DNA of 64,000 nt. Origin: DAOUBP01 sp034432655. GTDB taxonomy: Bacteria > Chloroflexota > Anaerolineae > CG2-30-64-16. Shown here one piece after another: positions 56,148 through 64,000 of the stretch; positions within the stretch are counted from its first letter, which is position 1; each line of letters begins with the position of its first letter. The stretch spans positions 1-64,000 of the forward strand of contig DAOUBP010000083.1 of assembly GCA_034432655.1 (NCBI GenBank), given 5' to 3'. Under the pieces are notes generated by a model. It had not been told where the DNA came from. It worked only from the letters and a program-made list of their open reading frames with translations, and made no database searches. The translations under genes were made by a program, and so were the position numbers.

Positions 56148-57701
56148 ATGATTACTTTCACTGCCCAGCCGGGCACAACTGCCGGCCCGACATTTGTCGC
56201 CGCGCCAGAACGCTATAACCTGTTGCCCGTCGTGCGCGAGTTGCCGGCAGATCTGGAAACCCCTGTTTCGATCTATCTCAAGCTGTGCGGCCAGGGCCCC
56301 TCCTTCCTGCTGGAAAGTGTCAGCGGCGGCGAACAGGTGGCCCGCTATTCCTTCATCGGCGTGAATCCCAGCCGAGCCCTGATCTTCAAAGGACACGACA
56401 TCCTGCGTCATGCACACGGGGAGGTCCTCCAGGGCCGGCTGCCGCCCGAACATGACGTGCTGGACGCCCTGCGCGCGGAACTGGCGCGTTACACGCCAGC
56501 GCCCACACCGGGATTGCCCCGCTTTGCAGGCGGGCTGGTGGGGTACCTGGGCTACGACACCGTGCGCTTCTTTGAGCCGGGCCTGCCCCTGACCGGCCAC
56601 GCAACCCTGCCTGACGCGGTATTCCTGCTAGCCGACACCTTGGTGGCTTTCGACCACGCATTCGGCCGCTTACTGCTGATCGCCAACGCCCATCTCGACG
56701 GCGATGAAAGCGCGGCCCGTCGGGAGGCGACGGCGCGCCTTGATGAACTCGCAGCCCGCATCCTGGCGCCGATCCCGCCCCAGCAAGCGGGGCGCTTGCC
56801 CGATTGTTGTACCGAACTGAGTTCCAACCGGACGCCGGCCGAGTTTACCGCGGCGGTGGCCCGGGCCAAAGAATACATCGCGGCCGGCGACATCTTTCAG
56901 GTGGTGCTCTCCCAACGTTTCAGCCGCAAGACCGCAGCCCGGCCGTTCGATATCTACCGGGCGCTACGCCGGCTGAACCCATCGCCCTACATGTTCTTTT
57001 TTGACTTCGGCCACCTGGTGGGGGATGAGCCGTTGTATCTCATCGGCGCATCGCCGGAGATGCACGTCCGGCTGGAGGGCCGACAAGCGGCCATCCGCCC
57101 CATCGCCGGCACGCGGCCGCGCGGAGGCGATCCGGCAACGGATCTGGCCCTGGAACAGGAGCTGCTGGCCGACCCCAAAGAGCGCGCCGAACACGTGATG
57201 CTGGTAGATCTGGCGCGCAACGACCTGGGCCGCGTATGCCGTTACGGCACCGTGCGCCCCCTGGAGCTGATGACCGTGGAACGCTACTCCCATGTCATGC
57301 ACATCGTCTCGCACATTACAGGCGAGTTGCGGCCCGACCTTGACGGGTTCGACTTGCTGCGAGCCACCTTCCCGGCGGGCACGGTCAGCGGCGCGCCCAA
57401 AATCCGAGCCATGGAGATCATCCAGGAGCTGGAAGGGGAACCGCGCGGCCCCTACGCCGGCGCGGTGGGTTACTTCTCCTACGATGGCTCGCTGGACACC
57501 TGCATCACCATCCGCACCCTGGTCATGCAGGGCCAGACCGTCAGCATCCAGGCCGGCGCGGGCATTGTGGCCGACTCCGTCCCCGAACGCGAGTACCAGG
57601 AGACGATCAACAAGGCCCAGGCGCTGGCTAAAGCCGTCGAAATGAGCGAATCAGCGAATCAGCGAATGAGCGAATCAGCGAATCAGCGAATCAGCGAATG
57701 A
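56148..57701 (+). CDS. trpE: anthranilate synthase component I
   Basis: 517 residues from ATG at MITFTAQPGTTAG, after GGAGGTCACCC. Family motifs are complete: the tryptophan feedback site near FLLESVSGGEQVARYSFIG, IGASPEMHVR, PIAGTRPRG, DLARNDLGRV and the chorismate-binding segment FPAGTVSGAPKIRAMEII. It converts chorismate and ammonia (from TrpG) to anthranilate. The native end is near QALAKAVEM. The last 18 residues (SESANQRM-type) are encoded by an eight-base tandem repeat that also supplies the stop codon. First gene of the operon, directly after the T-box. Confidence 0.98.
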   Translation: MITFTAQPGTTAGPTFVAAPERYNLLPVVRELPADLETPVSIYLKLCGQGPSFLLESVSGGEQVARYSFIGVNPSRALIFKGHDILRHAHGEVLQGRLPPEHDVLDALRAELARYTPAPTPGLPRFAGGLVGYLGYDTVRFFEPGLPLTGHATLPDAVFLLADTLVAFDHAFGRLLLIANAHLDGDESAARREATARLDELAARILAPIPPQQAGRLPDCCTELSSNRTPAEFTAAVARAKEYIAAGDIFQVVLSQRFSRKTAARPFDIYRALRRLNPSPYMFFFDFGHLVGDEPLYLIGASPEMHVRLEGRQAAIRPIAGTRPRGGDPATDLALEQELLADPKERAEHVMLVDLARNDLGRVCRYGTVRPLELMTVERYSHVMHIVSHITGELRPDLDGFDLLRATFPAGTVSGAPKIRAMEIIQELEGEPRGPYAGAVGYFSYDGSLDTCITIRTLVMQGQTVSIQAGAGIVADSVPEREYQETINKAQALAKAVEMSESANQRMSESANQRISE

Positions 57702-57716
57702 GCGAATGAGCGAATT
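57645..57716. repeat. nine tandem copies of the octamer AGCGAATN across the trpE 3' end
   Basis: Units of eight bases run from 57645 to 57716 with only the last base varying (C, C, G, C, C, C, G, G, T). The trpE stop (57699-57701) arises where a unit ending in G meets the next A. Because eight is not a multiple of three, unit gain or loss changes the reading frame of the tail. Confidence 0.92.
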
Positions 57717-57798
57717 CCGAAGAGACGCTGCGCGGTGGCGAAGTGACCGATGTCGCAACGAAACACAAACCACAGAATAGGCAATACGGAGCAGACCC

Positions 57799-58362
57799 AT
57801 GATCGCAGTAATTGACAACTACGACTCATTTACCTACAACCTGGTGCAACACCTGGGCGAGCTGGGAGCAGAGGTTCGCGTCTATCGCAACGACGCTATC
57901 ACTGCCGGGGAGCTGGCAGCGTTGGGTCCCAGCCACATCGTGATCTCACCCGGCCCCGGCGATCCGTCGGCTGCCGGCGTGTCCAACGCGGTGATTCGCG
58001 AGCTGGGCAGCCAGATCCCGTTGCTGGGGGTCTGCCTGGGCCATCAGTGCATCGGCCAGGTCTTCGGGGGACAGGTCGTGCGCGCCCCTCGCCTGGTGCA
58101 CGGCAAGACCTCGCCCATCTATCATTACGGCGACGGCCTGTTTGTAGGCCTGCCCAGCCCTTTTCAGGCCACCCGCTACCACTCCTTGATCGTGGCCGAA
58201 CCCCTGCCGGCCGGCCTGGAGATCACCGCTTTCACCCCCGACGGGGAGGTGATGGGCCTGCGCCACGCGACCTGGCCGGTGTTCGGGGTGCAGTTTCATC
58301 CGGAATCCATCCTGACAGTCGGCGGTAAACAGATCCTGCAAAACTTTCTGAACATCGCCTGA
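57799..58362 (+). CDS. trpG: anthranilate synthase component II (glutamine amidotransferase)
   Basis: 187 residues. Class I amidotransferase: DNYDSFTYNLVQ at the start, SPGPGDP, nucleophile Cys in LLGVCLGHQ, and the His-Glu pair in GVQFHPESI. It releases ammonia from glutamine for TrpE. The sequence could equally serve PabA, but the place between trpE and trpD fixes the main role. The ATG follows GGAGCAGACCC. The 97-base gap after trpE holds the end of the octamer array. Confidence 0.97.
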   Translation: MIAVIDNYDSFTYNLVQHLGELGAEVRVYRNDAITAGELAALGPSHIVISPGPGDPSAAGVSNAVIRELGSQIPLLGVCLGHQCIGQVFGGQVVRAPRLVHGKTSPIYHYGDGLFVGLPSPFQATRYHSLIVAEPLPAGLEITAFTPDGEVMGLRHATWPVFGVQFHPESILTVGGKQILQNFLNIA

Positions 58363-58382
58363 TAGACCACGGGAGGCCGACC

Positions 58383-59465
58383 ATGTTACACACCTACATC
58401 GGCAAGCTGCTACGCTTCCAAAACCTCACCGCAGAAGAAGCGCGGGAGGCGATGGAGGTCATCATGACCGGCAACGCCACCCCCGCGCAGATCGGCGGTT
58501 ACCTGATCGCCTTGCGCATGAAAGGCGAATCTGTCGCCGAAATCGCGGGCAGCGCCCGTGCCATGCGGGAGCAGGCAGCACACGTGCCTCTGCGGCGCAA
58601 CGGCTCGCTGCTGGACACCGCGGGCACAGGCGGGGACGGCGCCCACACCTTCAACATCTCCACTGCAGCCGCGTTTGTGGTGGCGGGGGCCGGCCGGCGC
58701 GTCGCCAAGCACGGGAACCGGGCCGCGTCTTCCCGCAGCGGCAGCGCAGACGTGCTGGCGGCCCTGGGCGTGAACCTGGACCTGACGCCGGAACAGGTAG
58801 CCCAATGCATCGAAGAGATCGGCATCGGCTTTCTGTTTGCGCCCAGGTTCCACCCGGCCATGCGCCACGCGCTCGGGCCGCGACGCGAGCTGGGCCAACG
58901 CACCATCTTTAACCTGCTAGGGCCGCTGACCAACCCGGCCGGCGCCACCCATCAGATCATCGGCGTATATGACCCCAACCTGACCCATATACTGGCCGAG
59001 GTGTTGGGCGAGCTGGGCAGTGAAGCCGCGCTGGTTTTCCACGGCCACGGTGGGCTGGACGAGCTGACCACCGACGGGCCAAACCGGGTCAGCCATCTGT
59101 ACGGGGGCCGGGTCACCACCTTCGACCTGGACGTGACAGCCCATGGCCTGCCGCTGCGGCCGGCCGGCGTGGCCGAGCTGCGCGGGGGCGAGCCGGCCGA
59201 AAACGCACGCATCCTGACGGCCATCCTGCAGGGAACCGAGCGCGGCCCCCGCCGGGACGTGGTATTGCTGAACGCGGCCGCGGCACTGGCGGTGGAGTGC
59301 TGCGACCTCTCGGCCGATCCCTACGGTGTGCTGTCCGAACGGTTGGTCGAAGCGCGAGAGGCGCTGGACAGCGGGGCCGCGCTGGCCAAGCTCAACGCCC
59401 TGATCACGCTGACGCAAGGCATGGCAGCCGAAACCGCGGTATCGCATCGCGGCAGGTTATCATGA
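58383..59465 (+). CDS. trpD: anthranilate phosphoribosyltransferase
   Basis: 360 residues. It joins anthranilate to PRPP. Key loops are present: DTAGTGGDGAHTFNIST (PRPP site), VAKHGNRAASSRSGSAD, and the metal-binding GHGGLDELT region. GPLTNPAG marks anthranilate binding. Length is slightly above average because of a few C-terminal residues. The ATG lies 20 bases after the trpG stop with GGGAGG upstream. Its stop overlaps trpC by four bases, so translation is coupled. Confidence 0.98.
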   Translation: MLHTYIGKLLRFQNLTAEEAREAMEVIMTGNATPAQIGGYLIALRMKGESVAEIAGSARAMREQAAHVPLRRNGSLLDTAGTGGDGAHTFNISTAAAFVVAGAGRRVAKHGNRAASSRSGSADVLAALGVNLDLTPEQVAQCIEEIGIGFLFAPRFHPAMRHALGPRRELGQRTIFNLLGPLTNPAGATHQIIGVYDPNLTHILAEVLGELGSEAALVFHGHGGLDELTTDGPNRVSHLYGGRVTTFDLDVTAHGLPLRPAGVAELRGGEPAENARILTAILQGTERGPRRDVVLLNAAAALAVECCDLSADPYGVLSERLVEAREALDSGAALAKLNALITLTQGMAAETAVSHRGRLS

Positions 59466-60274
59466 ACCGCCTGACCGAGATCCTTAACCACAAACAGGCT
59501 GAGCTGGCTGAACGCCGCGCCGTCCGGCCGTTGGCCCAGGTGCACAGAGAGGCCACGCACGCGCCGGCCGCGCTGGACTTCGTGGCTGCCTTGCGGGCGG
59601 CCCCCTGCCGGCCGGCCCTGATCGCGGAGGTCAAAGCAGCGTCCCCCTCGCGCGGCGTCCTGGCCGCGACCTGCGACCCGCTCGGCCTGGCGGCCGCTTA
59701 CGCGGCCAACGGCGCCGCGGCGATCAGCGTGTTGACCGACGAACGCTTCTTTCGCGGCGCGCTGGCGCACCTGGAGGCCGTGCGCCGCGGCCTGCCCGGC
59801 GTGCCGCTGCTGCGCAAAGACTTCATCCTCGACCCTTACCAGATCTATGAAGCGCGCGCGGCCGGCGCCGATGCGATCCTGCTCATCGCCGCAGCGCTAA
59901 GCCGGGAACAGCTGGCCATGCTGCAGGCACTGGCACATAGCCTGGGCATGGCCGCGCTGATCGAGGTGCACTCCGCGCATGAACTGGCACAGGCACTGGC
60001 TTGCAACCCTGGGCTAATCGGCATCAACAACCGCAACCTGCACGACTTCAGCGTCAGCCTGGAGACGACCGAGAGGCTGGCCCCGTTAGTACCGGCCGAC
60101 ATCTGCCTGGTGGCCGAAAGCGGCATCTTCACTGCAGATGACCGGAGACGGCTGCAACAGGTCGGCCGCCACGGCCGCGGCCGTGGCGTTGACGCCATCC
60201 TGGTGGGCGAGGCATTGGTCACCGCGGCCGATGTGGCTGCCAAAACACGCGAGCTGGCACAGGATAATCTATGA
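59462..60274 (+). CDS. trpC: indole-3-glycerol-phosphate synthase
   Basis: 270 residues from ATG at MNRLTEILNHKQ in the ATGA overlap with trpD. TIM-barrel motifs: IAEVKAASPSRG (catalytic Lys and phosphate), SVLTDERFFRGAL, LLRKDFILDPYQI, ALIEVHS and INNRNL, then VAESGI. All catalytic residues appear present. Near the C-terminus a short GRHGRGRG stretch precedes VDAILVGEAL, slightly longer than usual. It is a separate protein, not fused to TrpF as in E. coli. Confidence 0.97.
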   Translation: MNRLTEILNHKQAELAERRAVRPLAQVHREATHAPAALDFVAALRAAPCRPALIAEVKAASPSRGVLAATCDPLGLAAAYAANGAAAISVLTDERFFRGALAHLEAVRRGLPGVPLLRKDFILDPYQIYEARAAGADAILLIAAALSREQLAMLQALAHSLGMAALIEVHSAHELAQALACNPGLIGINNRNLHDFSVSLETTERLAPLVPADICLVAESGIFTADDRRRLQQVGRHGRGRGVDAILVGEALVTAADVAAKTRELAQDNL

Positions 60275-60915
60275 CACGGGTGAAAATCTGCGGCATCCGC
60301 ACTCTGGACGAGGCACTGGCGGCCGTCAACGCCGGCGCCGATATGTTGGGCTTCAACTTCTATCCGCCCAGCCCCCGCTTCGTCACACCGGAACGCTGCG
60401 CGCATCTGGTGGCCGAGCTGCGGGAGCTGGCATCCAGGGTCACCCTGGTGGGGGTCTTCGTGAACGTCCCCCCGGCAGAGGTGCGCCGGGTCCTGGCCTT
60501 CTGCGGGCTGGACCAGGCCCAACTCAGCGGCGATGAACCGCCGGAACATATCGCCGCGCTGGGCGGCCGGGCGTTTAAGGCCATCCGGCCGGCCAGGCTG
60601 GCAACAGCCCGACTGGCCGCTGCCAGCTACGCGCGCCGCACGCCGCCGGTCCTGTTGGTGGACGCAGCGACGGCCAACAGCTTTGGCGGCAGCGGCCAGA
60701 CCGCCAACTGGGAGATTGCGGCGGCTCTGGCGGACAAAATGCCGCTGTTGCTGGCCGGCGGCCTGCGGCCTGACAACGTGGCAGAGGCGGTCAAGGCTGT
60801 GCGGCCCTGGGGCGTAGACGTGGCCTCGGGGGTAGAAGCAGCACCCGGCAGCAAGGACGCAGCCAAGATGCGTGCGTTCGTGCGGGCCGTGCGCGAAGCG
60901 AGCGAAGAGCGATGA
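60271..60915 (+). CDS. trpF: phosphoribosylanthranilate isomerase
   Basis: 214 residues. It isomerises phosphoribosylanthranilate by Amadori rearrangement. The barrel starts with the catalytic Cys in VKICGIRTLDEA and continues DMLGFNFYPPSPRFV, VGVFVN and LLLAGGLRPDNV, ending with the phosphate site near VDVASGVEAAPGSKD; the general acid Asp is expected in LLVDAAT. The gene overlaps trpC by four bases (ATGA) and trpB by four bases. Confidence 0.96.
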   Translation: MTRVKICGIRTLDEALAAVNAGADMLGFNFYPPSPRFVTPERCAHLVAELRELASRVTLVGVFVNVPPAEVRRVLAFCGLDQAQLSGDEPPEHIAALGGRAFKAIRPARLATARLAAASYARRTPPVLLVDAATANSFGGSGQTANWEIAAALADKMPLLLAGGLRPDNVAEAVKAVRPWGVDVASGVEAAPGSKDAAKMRAFVRAVREASEER

Positions 60916-62180
60916 ACCCAACAACCAACCATCCCGTCATCAGACAACAACGCGGCCAGGACGAGCCGCGCGCCAACGGCCGCCTGCCGGCCAAATTCGG
61001 CCCCTTCGGGGGCCAGTTCGTCCCCGAGACGCTCATGCCGGCGTTGGCCGAGTTGGAAGAGGCCTACCTGAGCCTGCGCGACGAGCCTGCCTTCCAGGCC
61101 GAGCTGGAGGGCCTCTTGCGCACCTATGTGGGCCGGCCGACGCCGCTCACCCACGCCCGCCGGCTAACTGCCTACCTGGGCGGCGCGCAGATCTACCTTA
61201 AACGCGAGGACCTGGCACATTCCGGCGCGCATAAGATCAACAACGCGCTGGGCCAGGCGCTGCTGGCACAACGGATCGGCAAGCGACGCATCGTGGCCGA
61301 AACAGGCGCCGGCCAACACGGTGTGGCCACGGCCACCGCGTGCGCGCTGTTGGGGCTGCAATGCGTGGTCTACATGGGCGCGGTGGACATGGCCCGCCAA
61401 CAGCCCAATGTCCAGCGCATGCGGTTGCTGGGCGCCGAGGTGCGCGCGGTAGATTCCGGGACGCGCACACTGAAGGACGCCATCAACGAAGCGATCCGCG
61501 ATTGGGTTACCAATGTGCGCGATACCCATTACCTGCTGGGCTCGGCCCTGGGGCCACACCCCTACCCCACCCTGGTGCGTGACTTCCAGTCGGTGATCGG
61601 CAGTGAAGCCCGCGACCAGATCCTGGCGATGGCGGGGCGCCTGCCGGCCGCGTGCATCGCGTGTGTCGGTGGCGGCTCCAATGCCATCGGCCTGTTCCAC
61701 GCCTTTCACGCGGACGCCGAGGTGCGCCTGATCGGCGTGGAGGCCGGCGGCGAGGGGATCGCCGCGGGCAGACATGCCGCCCGCTTTGCCGATCCGCGAC
61801 TCGGCCGGCCCGGGGTGTTGCACGGCACTTATACCTTCGTGCTCCAGGACGACGCGGGGCAGATCGCCAACACCCACTCCATCTCGGCCGGGCTGGATTA
61901 TCCCGCTGTGGGGCCGGAGCACGCCTTCCTGCGCTGGAGCGGCCGCGCCGAGTACACTACCGCCAACGACCAGGAGGCCCTGGCCGCGTTTCAACTGCTG
62001 GCCCGCACGGAGGGTATCTTGCCGGCCCTGGAAGCGGCCCATGCGATCGCCGAGGTGGTCAAACTGGCGCCGACGCTGCGCGCGGACCAGGCTGTGCTGG
62101 TGAACCTGTCCGGGCGGGGCGACAAGGACCTGGAGACAGTGCTGGCTGCGTTGCAGGCAAAAGGAGCTGCGCTATGCTGA
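60912..62180 (+). CDS. trpB: tryptophan synthase beta chain
   Basis: 422 residues. The true TrpB1 type: FGPFGGQFVPETLMPAL near the N-terminus, PLP Lys in LAHSGAHKINNALGQ, then ETGAGQHGVATATACALLG, and the PLP phosphate loop GGGSNAIG. SAGLDYPAVGPEH and NLSGRGDKD close the fold. It condenses indole and serine. It pairs with trpA, whose start overlaps its stop. A polar N-terminal extension of about 25 residues precedes the conserved core. Confidence 0.98.
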   Translation: MNPTTNHPVIRQQRGQDEPRANGRLPAKFGPFGGQFVPETLMPALAELEEAYLSLRDEPAFQAELEGLLRTYVGRPTPLTHARRLTAYLGGAQIYLKREDLAHSGAHKINNALGQALLAQRIGKRRIVAETGAGQHGVATATACALLGLQCVVYMGAVDMARQQPNVQRMRLLGAEVRAVDSGTRTLKDAINEAIRDWVTNVRDTHYLLGSALGPHPYPTLVRDFQSVIGSEARDQILAMAGRLPAACIACVGGGSNAIGLFHAFHADAEVRLIGVEAGGEGIAAGRHAARFADPRLGRPGVLHGTYTFVLQDDAGQIANTHSISAGLDYPAVGPEHAFLRWSGRAEYTTANDQEALAAFQLLARTEGILPALEAAHAIAEVVKLAPTLRADQAVLVNLSGRGDKDLETVLAALQAKGAALC

Positions 62181-63022
62181 CGACAGCACCCGTTCAACTC
62201 ACCACCGGCCTGCCCCGCATCGCAGCCGCGTTTGCCCGGGCGGGGCGCCAGGGCCGCGCAGCGCTGATGCCCTATTTCACCGCCGGCTTCCCCGACCTGC
62301 CGACCTCGGAAGCGGTGCTCCGCGCCGTAGCTGCGGCCGGGGCCGACCTCATCGAGCTGGGGGTGCCGTTCTCCGATCCGCTGGCCGACGGCCCAACCAT
62401 CCAACAGGCAGCACAAACAGCACTGGCGCAAGGGATCACACCCGGCCACTGCCTGGAACTGGTTGCCCGTTTGCGGGCGAATGGGATGGCACAACCCGTC
62501 ATGCTCATGAGTTATGTCAATCCAATCCTGGCCTACGGCGTCGCGCGCTACGTGGCCGATGCGGCGGCCGTCGGCGCCGACGGCCTGATCGTGCCCGACC
62601 TGCCGGTGGAAGAAGCAGATGAGGTCGAAGCTGCTTGCGCGGCGGCCGGGCTGGCGTTGACCTACCTGGTCGCGCCTACCTCGACTCCGGCCCGGCTGGA
62701 AGCGATCGCCCGGCGCACCACCGGTTTTCTATACCTGGTCGCGTTGACAGGCGTGACGGGCGCGCGTGCGGCCCTGCCCGCCGGCCTGGCGGATTTGGTG
62801 GCCCGGGCCAGGCGCGTAGCGACCACGCCGCTGGCCGTCGGATTCGGCATCAGCCGGCCAGAGCATGTGCGCGCGGCCGGCGCCCTGGCCGACGGCGTCA
62901 TTGTCGGCTCGGCGTTGATCCGGGCCGTCGCTGAGAGCAATGACCCGGTGGCGGCCGCTGCTGCGTTCGTGCAGGCCCTCCGGCAGGCACAGCCGCAGCC
63001 GGACGCCCAGGCTGCAGCCTGA
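62174..63022 (+). CDS. trpA: tryptophan synthase alpha chain
   Basis: 282 residues from ATG at MLTTAPVQLTTG, with AAGGAG seven bases upstream inside the end of trpB. Catalytic Glu in LIELGVPFSDPLADGPTIQ and catalytic Asp in LIVPDLPVEEA are present. The phosphate loop region reads VGFGISRPEHV, and LVALTGVTGAR is typical. It cleaves indole-3-glycerol phosphate to indole, channelled to TrpB. A short Pro/Gln/Ala tail (QAQPQPDAQAAA) follows the fold. Confidence 0.98.
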   Translation: MLTTAPVQLTTGLPRIAAAFARAGRQGRAALMPYFTAGFPDLPTSEAVLRAVAAAGADLIELGVPFSDPLADGPTIQQAAQTALAQGITPGHCLELVARLRANGMAQPVMLMSYVNPILAYGVARYVADAAAVGADGLIVPDLPVEEADEVEAACAAAGLALTYLVAPTSTPARLEAIARRTTGFLYLVALTGVTGARAALPAGLADLVARARRVATTPLAVGFGISRPEHVRAAGALADGVIVGSALIRAVAESNDPVAAAAAFVQALRQAQPQPDAQAAA

Positions 63023-63095
63023 ACAACCGCGCCCGCGGCGCGGCGCAACCGGATGAATTCCATCCACCCGGAGCAATGAAACAGGAGGAGATCCC

Positions 63096-64000
63096 ATGCT
63101 GGTAGTGATGCGTCCCGAGGCAACGTTGGAACAGATCAATCGGGTGATCACCGGGGTCCAGGCGCGCGGTTTTCATGCCCATCTGCTGCGCGGGGCCGGA
63201 CAGACCGTGATCGGCGTGGTAGGCGAGGGCAACCCGCAGCTGCCAGAGTTGTTCGGCACAGCGCCGGGCGTGCAGGAGATCGTGCCGATTGCCAAAGCGT
63301 ATAAACTGACCTCTCGCGAGTTCAACCCGCGCGACACCGTCTTCAACGTGCGCCACATCCGCATCGGAGGCCCGGAGGTGGTGATTATGGCCGGCCCTTG
63401 TTCGGTGGAAAGCCGGAGCCAGCTGTTGGAGACCGCTCACGCCGTGCGCGAGGCCGGCGGGCACATGTTGCGCGGCGGCGCGTTCAAGCCGCGCACATCG
63501 CCCTACTCCTTTCAGGGCCTGGGCGAAGCGGGGCTGGAGCTGCTGGCCGAGGCCCGCGCGGCAACCGGTCTGCCGGTGGTCACCGAGGTCATGACGCCGG
63601 AGCAGGTGCCGTTGGTACAACGCTATGCCGACATGCTGCAGATCGGCGCGCGCAACATGCAGAACTACGCGTTGCTCCACGCCGCAGGCGAGAGCCAGCA
63701 CCCGGTGCTGCTCAAACGTGGGCTTTCTGCAACCATCGAAGAATTGCTGATGGCCGCGGAATACATCCTCTCGCACGGCAACCGCCGCGTGGCGTTGTGC
63801 GAGCGCGGCATCCGCACCTTCGAGACGGCCACGCGCAACACGACCGACATCAACGCAGTGCCGGTGCTCAAAGCCCGCAGCCATCTGCCGGTAATCCTCG
63901 ATCCCAGCCATAGCACCGGTGATGCGGCCTACGTCACCGCCATTGCGCGCGCAGCGGTTGCCGCCGGCGCCGACGGGCTGATCATCGAGGTGCACTCGAA
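63096..64000 (+). CDS. aroF: 3-deoxy-7-phosphoheptulonate (DAHP) synthase, type I-beta, cut by window end
   Basis: The frame is open from ATG at 63096 (AGGAGG upstream) to the end of the window, giving 301 codons of an expected 340 or so. An N-terminal ferredoxin-like regulatory domain (about 1-70; MLVVMRPEATLEQINRVI) is typical of the type I-beta/Thermotoga class. The barrel follows: VIMAGPCSVESRSQLLETA, GGAFKPRTSPYSFQGLG, LKRGLSATIEE and ILDPSHSTGD. It makes the first intermediate of the aromatic pathway. As the last visible gene after trpA it is probably under the same T-box, which feeds chorismate to trpE. Confidence 0.96.
   Translation, partial: MLVVMRPEATLEQINRVITGVQARGFHAHLLRGAGQTVIGVVGEGNPQLPELFGTAPGVQEIVPIAKAYKLTSREFNPRDTVFNVRHIRIGGPEVVIMAGPCSVESRSQLLETAHAVREAGGHMLRGGAFKPRTSPYSFQGLGEAGLELLAEARAATGLPVVTEVMTPEQVPLVQRYADMLQIGARNMQNYALLHAAGESQHPVLLKRGLSATIEELLMAAEYILSHGNRRVALCERGIRTFETATRNTTDINAVPVLKARSHLPVILDPSHSTGDAAYVTAIARAAVAAGADGLIIEVHS

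Noticed and set aside
57645..57716. Possible attachment site or CRISPR
   Set aside because: A simple octamer tandem repeat with no spacers, integrase or tRNA gene beside it.

Overview
The window is 64 kb of GC-rich bacterial chromosome with closely packed genes. I infer a member of the Chloroflexota (Anaerolineae- or Caldilineae-like). The basis is the mixture of a Trp-specific T-box leader, a long Alu-containing SRP RNA, SPFH/NfeD and cyclodeaminase-type proteins, a Na+-pumping decarboxylase, and many short hairpin and heptamer repeats between genes. No rRNA or taxonomic marker gene is present, so this assignment is inference.

Layout. (1) 1-8.3 kb, minus strand: a histidine kinase, a large membrane-anchored protein and a LuxR-type response regulator. 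The regulator and kinase are separated by an AT-richer accessory block of small membrane and secreted proteins. This block holds a truncated second copy of the regulator fused to a remnant of a foreign gene, and two 78-bp direct repeats lie at its margins. (2) 8.4-12.7 kb, minus: a xanthine-dehydrogenase-family molybdenum hydroxylase operon (MoaD-like, FAD, 2Fe-2S and Mo subunits) with arrays of hairpin and heptamer repeats. (3) 12.8-17.2 kb: polyphosphate kinase, a large protein with a nucleoside-phosphorylase-like C-terminus, and the SRP RNA. (4) 17.3-19.6 kb, minus: SPFH and NfeD proteins and two serine tRNAs. (5) 19.6-25.3 kb: a complete methylmalonyl/oxaloacetate-type Na+-pumping decarboxylase operon, a Ser/Thr kinase and a DPPR-synthase-like UbiA prenyltransferase. 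(6) 25.3-31 kb, minus: a PHP/AlbA-type fusion protein, Lon and Hsp20. (7) 31-39.4 kb: a cyclodeaminase, a large membrane protein, an MBL-fold hydrolase, a 6S-like RNA, AspRS, a nucleotide-sugar epimerase and a LysM L,D-transpeptidase. (8) 39.7-44.6 kb: a cytochrome c maturation operon (CcmH-, TlpA/CcmG-, CcmF- and CcmI-like) that includes two zinc-ribbon proteins. (9) 44.6-55.7 kb: a GlnE adenylyltransferase carrying ACT domains, its presumed target glutamine synthetase, Hsp33, a GAF histidine kinase, a double-receiver LuxR regulator and a secreted protein. (10) 55.7-64 kb: a T-box-controlled tryptophan operon trpEGDCFBA followed by a DAHP synthase cut by the window edge.

Functionally, region 10 is a textbook pathway from DAHP to tryptophan under tRNA-Trp control. 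Region 9 couples nitrogen assimilation to covalent control of GlnA. Region 5 conserves energy from a decarboxylation. Regions 1 and 9 each hold a two-component system.

The most unusual points are the ACT-containing GlnE, the chimeric regulator inside nested direct repeats, and the dispersed repeat families, some of which lie inside coding sequence (the XDH large subunit, trpE, the SPFH protein and the PHP protein).
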